Origin: Campylobacter upsaliensis
Lineage (GTDB): Bacteria > Campylobacterota > Campylobacteria > Campylobacterales > Campylobacteraceae
Assembly: GCF_900637395.1 (NCBI RefSeq)
Contig: NZ_LR134372.1
Span: 558,001 to 622,000, forward strand
Direction: 5' to 3'
DNA: 64,000 bases
Shown here one piece after another: positions 27,386-40,017 of this stretch. The stretch's first letter is position 1; each line of letters starts with the position of its first letter. Made by a program: the position numbers and the translations under genes. A model generated the notes under the pieces. The model saw nothing but the letters and a program-made list of their open reading frames with translations. It searched no databases and was not told the origin of the DNA.

Positions 27386-27685
27386 ATGAGTATCTTTAGT
27401 ATCAACGATAACTCAAGCTATAGTTCTATACTTTCACAAGCAAAAGCTAGTAAAGAGAATTCTAAAATAAGTTTTGCTAATGCTTTTTTAAAACAAAATG
27501 CTAGTAAATTAAATGAAATTCAAAGTGCCAATTCACAAACTCTAATAAAAAGTGAATTTTTAGACAATAATTTAAATTCTAATTTTGACACAAACTATGG
27601 CTTATTTAGCGAATTTCAAAATACCGTTCATACTCTAAGTAAAAATAATAATAAAAAAAGTCAAAAAGCAAATAAAAACTCATAA
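27386..27685 (+). CDS. Small protein under sigma-54 control, function unknown
   Basis: 99-residue hydrophilic protein rich in Ser, Asn and Lys, with no signal peptide or membrane segment and no family I recognise. The only methionine is residue 1, there is no GTG or TTG alternative near the start, and no ribosome site precedes it. With the sigma-54 start predicted about 6 bases upstream, the message would be nearly leaderless. Sigma-54 control suggests a flagellar or coregulated protein. The stop codon is inside the terminator hairpin shared with the convergent autotransporter gene. Confidence 0.6.
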   Translation: MSIFSINDNSSYSSILSQAKASKENSKISFANAFLKQNASKLNEIQSANSQTLIKSEFLDNNLNSNFDTNYGLFSEFQNTVHTLSKNNNKKSQKANKNS

Positions 27686-27711
27686 GGACACAAGCCTTAG
27701 CTTATATCCTT
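27674..27711 (-). terminator. Intrinsic terminator of the autotransporter gene
   Basis: On the minus strand a 12-pair stem (27684-27711, AAGGATATAAGC with GCTTGTGTCCTT, two of the pairs G-U) and a 4-base loop are followed after five bases by five T (27674-27678). It starts 9 bases past the autotransporter stop. On the plus strand the same stem has two mismatches and a weaker tail, so the minus strand is the main direction. Confidence 0.65.
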
Positions 27712-27720
27712 TAAAAAGTC

Positions 27721-30518
27721 TTAAAAAGTCTTATGCAGTCTTAAACTAGCAGTATGTGATGTTGCACTTTCTCCAAAGAGGAATTTATAGCCTAAGCTTA
27801 CATCTACTCCATAAGGATTTATCCACATAAAAGCTCCCCCTAATTGTGAATAGTATTTTGATGTTTCAAAATGATTGGTAAAGTTTTGACCATTGATTCT
27901 AGTTTGGGTATCTATTTCATTATTAAGATTGACCCTTACACCTCCATCAAGCTGAATAGCAACATTATCTTTTCTTTTAAACCAATTCAAACTTGCTGTT
28001 GCATAAGTGATACCATAAGTCATATCATCTAAGCTTTCTTTATAGGCTAATTTATTCCCTTTCATATCAAAGCCTTTTAACTTAGCTCCTGTATGACCTA
28101 TGCCTATTTGAGGAGTGAGATATTGGCTATGATCTTGTAAGTTATAATAAATAATAGAAGCTAAAAATACTCTAGCATCATAAGCATAGTTTTTTGCATC
28201 TCCTTGAGATTTAAAACCACTTACTGGTTCTCTTTCAAGATCTGCTTTAGTATAAGAGCCTCTTATATCCACTCCACCAAAAAGTTGTCCTATATGACTT
28301 TGAGCTAGTTCTATGCTATATTTTGAACCAAGTAAGAAAGTATCACTATCAAAATTAAAGACATCATCAGCTAAATGAGTCTTATTTTTCTCTACTGCTC
28401 CATAAAGCATTAATAAGCTATTATCAAAATATGTATGTCCTCCTGCTAAGATACCAGAGCTTGTTCCATCTGCTTTTTCTGGTATATCTGCTAAGTCTGT
28501 TTTAATCTTAGAATAATAAGGACGCACAAAGATATCAAAATTTGTATCAGGTTGGGTTCTTTTATATCTTAAAGAAGCACGACTTGCTTCATTTAAGAAA
28601 GAATCAAATAATAAAGAACGACGCCCTAATTGATTAATAAAGGCTTGAGAGAATAAACCTGCCGCACCAAGATTAGCATTAAAACGGGTGTCTATGGTTT
28701 GAGTTTGTGCATTAAATTTCCCATAAAAGCCACTTTGTTTAAGATCTTGTGAAAAGTCTGCACTTTTAACATAAACATTTCCAACTCCAGTATTAGCAGC
28801 ACCTGATACTGAATTAGCTAAAGAAACACTTTTACCAATTTGTGTATCCTCACTCACTAAGGCTATGGTAAGTTTATCTATGGCTACTCTTGCTTGAGTG
28901 GTATTAGCATTACTTGTGCTATCTACAAGCTTAACAGTTGCATAGGTTTCTTGTGCTGTGGTGGCTGTTCTTACTTCACCAAAATTTAAAGTAGGAGCAG
29001 CACCATTTGCTATTCTAAAGGTAGAAATTCCATTATTATAGCCTATATTCATATTATCATTAATATTAATCTTACCATTTCCACCTATTTCTATATTAGC
29101 AATTCTACCTTGCTGCATATTATTTAGTTCAAAATCACCTGAAGTAATTTTAAGATTTTCAATAGTGCCTTGTATGTTGTTTAGGGAGCCACCTTGAGTG
29201 GTAAAGAGGCTAATGTTTTGTTGAAGGTTATTAAAGCTTCCGCCTTCTTGTTTTAAAGAGCCTATCGTTCCACCTTGATAAGTAAAGCTTCCTCCTTTTT
29301 GAGTAAGAGTTTGTATAGTGCCTCCACTTTGCATTGTGTTTCCACTTTCTTGAGTGTAGGTTTGGATATTAGCACTATTATTAACATTACCATTACTATT
29401 AGTAAGATTAGTAATGTTTCCATTTCCACTATTAGTGATATGACCTCCATCATTTGTAAGGGTGGTAATCGTGCCTGTGTTAGTAATACTATCTGTGCTA
29501 GCCTTTGTTTGGATAGCTTTTGTAGTAGGGGCTGCTGTGTAGGTTAGGGAAGTGATAGTTCCTGCGTTGGTGATGTTACCATTTGTGCTAGTGATAGTGT
29601 TGATAGAGGAATTTCCCATATTATTAATATTACCATTGGTATTAGTGATAGTGCCAGTTACACTTCCTTTAGCTTTGGTAAAGGTGCCATTATCAATGGT
29701 AAGATTGGTAATGGTGCCTCCGTCTCCGTCATTGCTTATAGCATTATTATTTGCTTGATACCCTTGTTTGAATTCTCCATTTTTTATAGTAAGAGTTGCA
29801 ATGGTTCCGCCTTGTTGGTAAAACTTACCACTATTTACATTTGCATTTGTTACATTTACGCCGTCATAAATTTCAGTAGAACCATTAGAATTTTGATTAA
29901 GAGTAGTTACATTGATAGTGCCGCCGTTAGCTTTTTTTAAAACTACTCTTGTAGCTTCATTATGTAATTCATCAATGGTGCTAGTGCCACCGTTAGCTTT
30001 ATACTCACTTTGGGCTTTATTATCTACTTTAGCATACTTTATCGTAGTGTTATTTAACATATGGTTCGTCCAGCCGCTGTTACCTTCTCTAAAGCTATAA
30101 TGGACTTGTATAGTTTTGTTGCTAAGGTCTTCATTTACATTGAGAGTTCCCTTTGTAATGAGACGCACATAAGAGGAAGAATTACTATTTATACCTACGG
30201 AACTGAGTTGTAGGGTGTGTCCATTATTTGTTCTAGCACCAGATGTTATATGTTGCCCTCTGCCACCTGCTCCCCCGGTATCGTTATAAGCTTCATATAT
30301 CCAAAAATTCTGCATACTCTTACTACTATCCCTATATGTTGAGAAAAAATTATTAGGGTGGGTAGTGCCAAATCGTATGAGAGCATCAGATGGTTTTTGA
30401 GCGTTTATAGTCGTGCTTAGAGCAAGGATACAGGCTAAAGATAAAAGAGGCTTTTTAGAACTCATATGAGTTACCCCCCCCCCCCCCCCGTGAGAGAGTT
30501 AATAAGATGTTTTTTCAT
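27721..30518 (-). CDS. Phase-variable autotransporter, out of frame at a poly-G tract in this sequence
   Basis: The best start is the ATG at 30518 (AAAGGATTTAG ribosome site), encoding MKKHLINSLT before G16. At 16 Gs this frame meets TAA directly after the tract; 17 or 14 Gs join it to the 914-codon frame, giving 932 or 931 residues. The ATG at 30465 inside the long frame lacks a ribosome site. After the tract, a signal segment (LLSLACILALSTTINA) leads to a passenger rich in Asn, Thr and Gly. About residues 200-490 of the long frame hold imperfect GGTI-x-x-LT-x-x-x-G repeats of about 20 residues, typical of a beta-helix. The last 270 residues form the autotransporter barrel, ending in phenylalanine. 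A likely adhesin, related in design to CapA. Confidence 0.88.
30474..30489 (-). repeat. Poly-G(16) contingency tract in the autotransporter gene
   Basis: Sixteen C on the given strand, read as G16 right after codon 10 of the autotransporter. Gain of one base or loss of two restores the frame. The tract is the same length as that at 13724-13739. Both genes are off at this length, but they need different changes to come on. Confidence 0.9.
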
Positions 30519-30556
30519 AACTAAATCCTTTCTAAATAAGATAAAAATTACCCTCA

Positions 30557-30562
30557 ATTATA
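30557..30562 (-). promoter_or_regulatory. -10 element of the autotransporter gene
   Basis: Perfect TATAAT on the minus strand, 38 bases upstream of the ATG at 30518, inside an AT-rich stretch. There is no TG extension. Confidence 0.5.
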
Positions 30563-30603
30563 AAATAAAATTAACAAAAAGTAAAGATAAATTCGAAAAA
30601 TCG

Positions 30604-30618
30604 TTTTTTTTTTTTTTT
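30604..30618. repeat. Homopolymer of 15 T upstream of the autotransporter promoter
   Basis: Fifteen consecutive T (poly-A on the minus strand), about 42 bases upstream of the autotransporter -10. A/T runs of this length also slip, and their length can alter promoter activity in other bacteria. The remaining part of the 259-base gap between the autotransporter and hemW shows no gene. Confidence 0.75.
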
Positions 30619-30777
30619 GTAAAATGTGTAAAAATGGGAGAGATGGAGTTAAAGTTCTTATCATTTTAGGCTAGGTTTAGGGTTAAGCTATCGTTTCGTT
30701 CTTATTTTAATGTGCTATATTTTTCTTATTAAAAGACTTCTTGTCAATTAAAGATTTTAAGATACATATTACAAACA

Positions 30778-31839
30778 TTAAGAGCTGATAAAAAGGGCTA
30801 ATTCATCGCTTAAGAGAAAATTTGTATTAAAATACCTCCCCTTTTCAAATTGAAGTTTTTTTGCTTTTAAAAGTAAATTTGCTCTTGCTTTTTGAGTGGG
30901 GCTTAAATCTTTTTCTTTCACACCTACAACGCTTCTAAGCCCTAAAAATAGCCGTTCTAAATTTAAATCATTGAAACTAAGCTTTTCTATTTTTCTAAAG
31001 CAAGGCTCTTTGATGTAAGCTTGCAAATTTTGATATGTGTAAAATCTTTGATTTTCATAAAAACCTACGCTACTAAGTCCAGCACCAAGGTAGTTTTTAC
31101 CTTGCCAGTAGGAAAGATTGTGGCGGCAGGGTTTGTTTTTAGAAAAATTACTAATTTCATATTGTTTAAAGCCTAAATTTTCAATGCCTTTTATGAAAAA
31201 ACGCATTAAATTAGGTGCATTTTTTTTATAGTGAAAAAGCTTAGAAAATGCTGTATTTTCCTCTATGCTAAGATGATAAGCACTTAAATGCTTAATAAGA
31301 GGCTTAATTTTTTCTAAATGTAAAAGCTCATATTCAAGCATTTTTTTGGTGTCTAGTTTTGTATCGTAAATCAAATCTAAATTCACATTGTTAAACCCTG
31401 CCTTTTTAGCAACTTCGAGGCTTTTTAGGATAGCTTTTTGAGAGTGGGAGCGTCCTAAAAATTTGAGTTTTTTTTCATCAAAACTTTGCGCACCAAAAGA
31501 AAGGCGGTTGATGCCTAGTTCCTTCATAGCTTTAAGCCAGTTAAAATTGCTTGAATTTGGGTTTGCTTCGCAGCTGATTTCGGCTTTTTCTTTTAAAAAA
31601 GGCGTTAGGACTTGAAAAAGCTTTTCATAATATTTTGCCTCCACAACGCTTGGCGTTCCACCGCCTATAAAAAGCGTTTTGATAGAGTTTTTGCTAAGAT
31701 TAAATTGAGAAATTTGAAATTTGATATCTTTTATCAAAGCGTTAAAATATGCTTCTTCATAGTCTTTCTTTTTTAAAGAGGTAAAGGAGCAGTAGTGGCA
31801 CTTGCTTTCGCAAAAAGGGATATGGATGTAAAAATGCAT
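30778..31839 (-). CDS. hemW: HemW-like radical SAM protein
   Basis: Radical SAM protein of about 353 residues once annotated as oxygen-independent coproporphyrinogen oxidase. MHFYIHIPFCESKCHYCSF gives cluster cysteines Cys10, Cys14 and Cys17, with Phe in place of the fourth cysteine of true HemN. HNLSYWQGKNYLG matches the HNxxYW haem-binding motif of HemW. Both indicate a haem chaperone rather than a HemN oxidase. I choose the ATG at 31839 because homologs begin there and a TACAAT -10 lies 32 bases upstream; the longer frame to a TTG at 31899 would start upstream of that promoter. Confidence 0.88.
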   Translation of the reverse strand: MHFYIHIPFCESKCHYCSFTSLKKKDYEEAYFNALIKDIKFQISQFNLSKNSIKTLFIGGGTPSVVEAKYYEKLFQVLTPFLKEKAEISCEANPNSSNFNWLKAMKELGINRLSFGAQSFDEKKLKFLGRSHSQKAILKSLEVAKKAGFNNVNLDLIYDTKLDTKKMLEYELLHLEKIKPLIKHLSAYHLSIEENTAFSKLFHYKKNAPNLMRFFIKGIENLGFKQYEISNFSKNKPCRHNLSYWQGKNYLGAGLSSVGFYENQRFYTYQNLQAYIKEPCFRKIEKLSFNDLNLERLFLGLRSVVGVKEKDLSPTQKARANLLLKAKKLQFEKGRYFNTNFLLSDELALFISS

Positions 31840-31871
31840 TAAAACTTTCAAATTTGATTTTTTATTTTCTA

Positions 31872-31877
31872 ATTGTA
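31872..31877 (-). promoter_or_regulatory. -10 element of hemW
   Basis: TACAAT on the minus strand, 32 bases before the hemW ATG at 31839, in the short divergent region shared with rppH. Only one base differs from TATAAT. Confidence 0.4.
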
Positions 31878-31886
31878 ATTTATTTT

Positions 31887-31895
31887 TGTTAAAAT
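31887..31895 (+). promoter_or_regulatory. Extended -10 promoter of the rppH operon
   Basis: TGTTAAAAT on the plus strand fits TG-N-TATAAT with one mismatch. It lies 20 bases before the rppH GTG, predicting a leader of about 14 bases containing the AAGGA ribosome site. It would drive the long rppH-to-cmoA operon. Confidence 0.5.
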
Positions 31896-31915
31896 TCAAT
31901 TTTTAAGGAAAATGT

Positions 31916-32386
31916 GTGCAAAAATCTAAAAAATATCGTCCTAATGTCGCTGCAATTGTCCTTTCTCCTGCTTATCCTTTTGAGTGTAGGCTTTTTGTGG
32001 GAAAAAGAAGTGATATGGAGGATATTTGGCAATTTCCACAAGGTGGCATTGATGAGGGAGAGAACGCAAAAGAGGCTTTATTTAGGGAGCTTAAAGAGGA
32101 GATAGGCACGAAGGAGCTTGAGCTTATAGCAGAGTATCCTAAGTGGCTAAGTTACGACTTTCCTAGTAAGGTCGCTTCTAAGATGTATCCTTATGATGGG
32201 CAAATTCAAAAATATTTTTTAGTGCGTTTAAAGCCAAGTGCTAAGATTGATTTAAATACCAAGCACCCTGAATTTGATGATTATCGTTTTGTGAGTAAAA
32301 AGGAGCTTTTTGAGCTGGTTAATCATTTTAAAAAGGGGATTTATGTGAAGGTGATTAAATATTTTGAGGAGAAAGGTTATATCTAA
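31916..32386 (+). CDS. rppH: RNA pyrophosphohydrolase (Nudix)
   Basis: Removes pyrophosphate from 5'-triphosphate RNA ends and so starts mRNA decay; older name nudH. The Nudix box GGIDEGENAKEALFRELKEEIGT is complete (about residues 42-64) with the REx2EE catalytic core. The length of 156 residues fits. It starts with GTG at 31916, five bases after AAGGAAAAT; the ATG at 31912 is in another frame. The stop overlaps the lysC ATG by one base (TAATG). Confidence 0.94.
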   Translation: MQKSKKYRPNVAAIVLSPAYPFECRLFVGKRSDMEDIWQFPQGGIDEGENAKEALFRELKEEIGTKELELIAEYPKWLSYDFPSKVASKMYPYDGQIQKYFLVRLKPSAKIDLNTKHPEFDDYRFVSKKELFELVNHFKKGIYVKVIKYFEEKGYI

Positions 32387-33588
32387 TGCTAATAGTTCAA
32401 AAATATGGCGGAACGAGCGTTGGGGATTTAGAGCGCATTAAGGCTGTGGCTTTGCGTGTGATAGAGAGCGTAAAGGCTGGAAATGAGCTTGTAGTCGTTG
32501 TCTCTGCTATGAGTGGGGTTACAAATTCTCTCATCGAGCAAGCCGAGTATTTTAGTAAAAATCCTAATGGTGCGGATATGGATATGCTTTTAAGCAGTGG
32601 GGAGAGGGTTACTTCGGCACTTTTATCCATAGCTTTAAATGAGCTAGGGTATAAGGCTGTTTCTTTTTCTGGGAGGAAGGCGGGCATTATCACAAATAGC
32701 GTTTTTACTAAGGCTAGAATTAAGCACATTGATACAAGTGCGATAAAAGCAGCCCTAAAAGAAGGGAAAATCGTCATCATCGCTGGTTTTCAAGGAGTTG
32801 ATGAGGAGGGTAATGTAACAACTTTAGGACGCGGGGGAAGCGATTTAAGTGCGGTGGCTGTGGCGGGAGCTTTGAGTGCTGATTTGTGTGAAATTTATAC
32901 TGATGTTGATGGGGTTTATACGACTGATCCTCGCATAGAGCCTAAGGCTAAAAAGCTTGATAAAATTTCATACGAGGAGATGTTAGAGCTTGCTAGTTTG
33001 GGTGCGAAAGTCTTGCAAAATCGCTCTGTGGAGCTTGCTAAAAAATTAAATGTCAATTTAGTTACAAGAAGTAGTTTTAATAACAATGAGGGAACAATGA
33101 TAACAAAAGAAGATGGAATGGAACAAGCCTTAGTTAGTGGCATAGCACTAGATAAAAATCAAGCAAGAATCACTTTAAGAAATATCGAGGATAAACCAGG
33201 CATTGCGGCTGAGATTTTTTCAAGTCTTGCTAGGGCAAACATTAATGTTGATATGATTATTCAAAATGTCGGCACAAATGGTGCGACAAATTTGGGCTTT
33301 ACCGTGCCTGAAAATGAACTTGACCAAGCTAAAAATACGATGAAAGAGGTTTTAGGCAATCAAGTATTGTTAGAAAGCGATAGTGCTGTGGTAAAAGTTT
33401 CTGTCGTGGGTGTGGGTATGAAGTCGCACTCTGGCGTGGCTTCTACGGCGTTTAAGGCTTTAGCAAATGAGGGGATTAATATAGGTATGATCTCCACAAG
33501 TGAGATTAAAATTTCAATGATAGTGCATGAAAAATATGGAGAATTAGCCGTTCGTGCTTTGCATGAGGTTTATGGACTCGATAAATGA
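32386..33588 (+). CDS. lysC: Aspartate kinase
   Basis: Phosphorylates aspartate at the start of the lysine, threonine and methionine branch, and supplies diaminopimelate for peptidoglycan. The 400-residue protein has the N-terminal VQKYGGTSVGD motif, SSGERVTSALLS near residue 70, FQGVDEEGNVTTLGRGGSDLSA near residue 135, and two C-terminal ACT domains (about 265-400) for feedback control. Overlaps rppH by one base and hobA by 4 bases. dapE of the same pathway is at 62649 in this window. Confidence 0.95.
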   Translation: MLIVQKYGGTSVGDLERIKAVALRVIESVKAGNELVVVVSAMSGVTNSLIEQAEYFSKNPNGADMDMLLSSGERVTSALLSIALNELGYKAVSFSGRKAGIITNSVFTKARIKHIDTSAIKAALKEGKIVIIAGFQGVDEEGNVTTLGRGGSDLSAVAVAGALSADLCEIYTDVDGVYTTDPRIEPKAKKLDKISYEEMLELASLGAKVLQNRSVELAKKLNVNLVTRSSFNNNEGTMITKEDGMEQALVSGIALDKNQARITLRNIEDKPGIAAEIFSSLARANINVDMIIQNVGTNGATNLGFTVPENELDQAKNTMKEVLGNQVLLESDSAVVKVSVVGVGMKSHSGVASTAFKALANEGINIGMISTSEIKISMIVHEKYGELAVRALHEVYGLDK

Positions 33589-34121
33589 GCGATTTTTTAA
33601 GCTGGAGTTTAGAAAATATAAGAAGTGGCGGTGCTTCTATGGCGTGGATGGAAAGTCGCCGTTTGGAGTGGTCGCCTTTGGTCGCTTCAAGACTTAAATA
33701 TTTGCTAGAGGGCAGGGCTTTTATTTTAATTTGCGATGAGGCAAGAAGCTGGTATGAGCATTATTTTTTTCAGCACATTAATGCAAATCGTGCGCGTCCT
33801 TTGCTGCCTTTTTTTTCGCTTAAGTCTTTTTTATTTGAGCGTAAAATTCAAAATAATGAAGATATTATCTTACTCAACGATATGTTAGAAATCGCCTTTC
33901 CAAATGGCTTTGTTTATTTTTACATTGGCACGGCAAGGGACAAAAGGTCTCTTATCGCAAGGTCTAAAAATGATAGCCTTTTGTGGCTTTTTGATGAGCA
34001 ATTACAAAATAGCTTTTATTTAGATTCTAACGATAGAGATTTGGATTTTAAGCTTATCAGTCTTTATAAGCTTTTTGACAAGAGCTTAGATGCGATTTTG
34101 TTTTCTAAAGTTAGCCTTTAA
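33585..34121 (+). CDS. hobA: DnaA-binding replication initiator factor HobA
   Basis: Epsilonproteobacterial counterpart of DiaA that tetramerises and organises DnaA at oriC. The 178-residue protein has the family start SWSLENIRSGGASMAWMESRR and the internal FAFILICDEARSWYE-type strand near residue 48 that forms the SIS-like fold. It overlaps lysC by 4 bases and holB by one base. This gene is a lineage marker for Campylobacter and Helicobacter and is next to another replication gene, holB, in both. Confidence 0.9.
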   Translation: MSDFLSWSLENIRSGGASMAWMESRRLEWSPLVASRLKYLLEGRAFILICDEARSWYEHYFFQHINANRARPLLPFFSLKSFLFERKIQNNEDIILLNDMLEIAFPNGFVYFYIGTARDKRSLIARSKNDSLLWLFDEQLQNSFYLDSNDRDLDFKLISLYKLFDKSLDAILFSKVSL

Positions 34122-34728
34122 TGTTTATTAGCAAAATTTTAATTAGCGATGATTTTGAGGGCGTGAGGGAGGAATTGATCGCCGAATTTGGCATTAATAC
34201 TTTAAGATTTATCCCTAAAAATGTGCCAAATGAATTTTTATTAGAAGATGCAAGAGCGGTGGAAAAAGAAAGCTATATTGCAGAAAGTAGTGAAAAAATC
34301 ATTGTTTTAATGGCATATTCTTTTCGCCACGAAGCACAAAATTTCTTGCTTAAGCTTCTTGAAGAGCCACCTAAAAATATTAAATTTCTCATCGTTGTTC
34401 CTTCTAAAAATTTGCTTTTACCTACGATAAAATCGCGACTTATTTGCGAAAAAAGAAAAGGAAAAAAAGAAGAGGTGAAATTAAATTTAGAGCTTGAAAA
34501 ACTTGACTTAAAAGCCCTTTATGAATTTTTAAAAGAAAATGAAAGTTTAGACAAAAACGCCTTGAGTGAGCTTATCATCAAGCTTAGTAAGGAAAGTCTT
34601 AAAATAAAAGCTTTTGATGAAAAGGAGCTGGAGTTTTTTTATGAGGCTTATGAGCTTAGCAAACTCAATTCTAAGGCACAAATTTTATTAGCCACGCTTT
34701 TGCTTAATTTATATGAAAAGAATATGAA

Positions 34729-34732
<4 letters not shown>
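34121..34732 (+). CDS. holB: DNA polymerase III delta-prime subunit
   Basis: Clamp-loader subunit, 203 residues, much shorter than the 330-residue E. coli protein but normal for Campylobacter. The diagnostic segments are FRHEAQNFLLKLLEEPPKNIKFLI near residue 69 and LLLPTIKSRLIC near residue 101, where the second contains the SR finger that completes the ATP site of the next subunit. Walker A is lacking, as expected for delta-prime. Overlaps hobA by one base and folP by 4. Confidence 0.85.
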
Positions 34733-38509
<3,777 letters not shown>

Positions 38510-39312
38510 GGTCAAAACCCTTGCCATAGGCTGTTTTGATGGGATTCATTTGGGGCATTTAGAACTCATTAAAAGATTAGATTTAAATGGAGCTTTGCTT
38601 GTCATTAATAAATTTAAAGGCGAAATTTTAAGCGATTTTAAACAAAAGCAAGAATTAAGCAAAAGGGCTATTTTTACACTTGAATTTGAGAAGATACGCC
38701 ATTTAAAAGCGCAAGATTTTTTACATTTATTAAGGCAAGAATTTAAATTTTTAGAACATATTGTGGTGGGTTATGACTTTGTTTTTGGGCATAATAAAGA
38801 AGCTAAAGCTTTTGATATAGAAAGATTAAGTGGGATTAAAACAAGTATTGTGCCAGAATTTAAACTTGATGGTTTGAGTGTGCATGCGAGTTTGATTAAG
38901 GATTTTTTAGCGAGGGGTGAGGTGAAAAAAGCTGAGCGTTTTTTAGGACGCAAATATAGCATTAAAGCAAGGGTTATTAGGGGTCAAGGACTTGGTAAAA
39001 AAGAGCTTTTTGCTACGCTTAATTTAGAAAATTTAGATTATTTTTTACCCAAAAATGGCGTGTATGCAAGTATGATAAAGATAGGGCAAAAATGCTTCAA
39101 AAGCGTGAGTTTTTTGGGTGTGAGAAGCACAGATTTAGCCTTTAGTATAGAAACGCATATTATAGAGGAATTTCAAAAAGAAGTGCGAGTAGGCGAGGAA
39201 GTGGAGCTTTTTTTTGTAGAATTTTTAAGAGAAAATGAGAAATTTAGCGATTTAAAAGCTTTAAAAGAAAAAATTAAACAAGATATAGAGCAAGCAAAGG
39301 AAATATTAAGCG

Positions 39313-40017
39313 ATGAAAGATGAACTTTTTAAGCAAAATCCTAAAAAGCAATTTGAATTTGATGCAAGTGTGGCGAGCGTTTTTGACGATATGATAGAGC
39401 GTTCTGTGCCTTTTTATAAGGAAAATCTGGAGCTTGGTGTAAAAATTTTAAGCAAATTTTTAAAAAAAGAGGCGAGGCTTTGTGATTTGGGCTGTTCGAG
39501 TGCGAATTTTTTACTGAAATTTTTTGAGTTAAGAAAAGATGTAGAGCTAAGTGGCGTAGATAATTCTAAGGCTATGATAGAACTTGCTAGGCATAAGGCT
39601 AAGGCTTTTGGGGCGGAGATAAAATTTTATGAGCAAAGTTTGGATTTGTGGGAATTTGAGGAAAATGATGCCTTTGTGGCAAATTACACATTACAATTTA
39701 TTAGACCGCCTAAAAGAGAGGATTTGTTGCGTCAAATTTATGTGAATTTAAAAGAAAATGGCGTGTTTTTAATGAGTGAGAAAATCCTTTACGAAGAGCC
39801 ATTTTTAGCTAAAAATATGATAGAAATTTATGCAGAATATAAGCAAACGCAGGGTTATTCTCTCTTTGAAATCGCGGCAAAAAGGGAGGCTTTGGAAAAT
39901 GTCCTTGTGCCTTACACAGAAAAAGAAAATATAGCCTTACTTGAAAAGGTGGGCTTTAAAAGGGTGCAAAGTATCTTTAAATGGGCGAATTTTGAGACTT
40001 TTTTAGCTTTCAAATAA
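39313..40017 (+). CDS. cmoA: Carboxy-S-adenosyl-L-methionine synthase
   Basis: Makes carboxy-SAM from SAM and prephenate, used by CmoB to form cmo5U at the tRNA wobble base. The 234-residue methyltransferase fold starts FEFDASVASVFDDMIERSVPFY, a strong CmoA signature, followed by CDLGCSSANFLL for SAM and VANYTLQFIRPPKRE near residue 118. It overlaps ribF by 11 bases and meets convergent lnt with a 15-base 3' overlap. Last gene of the rppH operon. Confidence 0.9.
   Translation: MKDELFKQNPKKQFEFDASVASVFDDMIERSVPFYKENLELGVKILSKFLKKEARLCDLGCSSANFLLKFFELRKDVELSGVDNSKAMIELARHKAKAFGAEIKFYEQSLDLWEFEENDAFVANYTLQFIRPPKREDLLRQIYVNLKENGVFLMSEKILYEEPFLAKNMIEIYAEYKQTQGYSLFEIAAKREALENVLVPYTEKENIALLEKVGFKRVQSIFKWANFETFLAFK

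Noticed and set aside
28995-29865. CRISPR-like array
   Set aside because: The periodicity is in the protein sequence of the autotransporter passenger; DNA units are imperfect and contiguous with no spacers.
30466-30669. Plus-strand open frame beginning with a proline run at the poly-C tract
   Set aside because: It is produced by translating the contingency tract and AT-rich promoter region of the autotransporter; no ribosome site and no protein-like composition.
30778-31839. True oxygen-independent coproporphyrinogen III oxidase (HemN)
   Set aside because: The fourth cysteine after CxxxCxxC is Phe and the HNxxYW motif is present, both typical of HemW.
31840-31899. N-terminal extension of hemW to a TTG at 31899
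   Set aside because: Homologs start at the conserved MxxYIHIPFC segment, and the extension lies across the predicted promoter.
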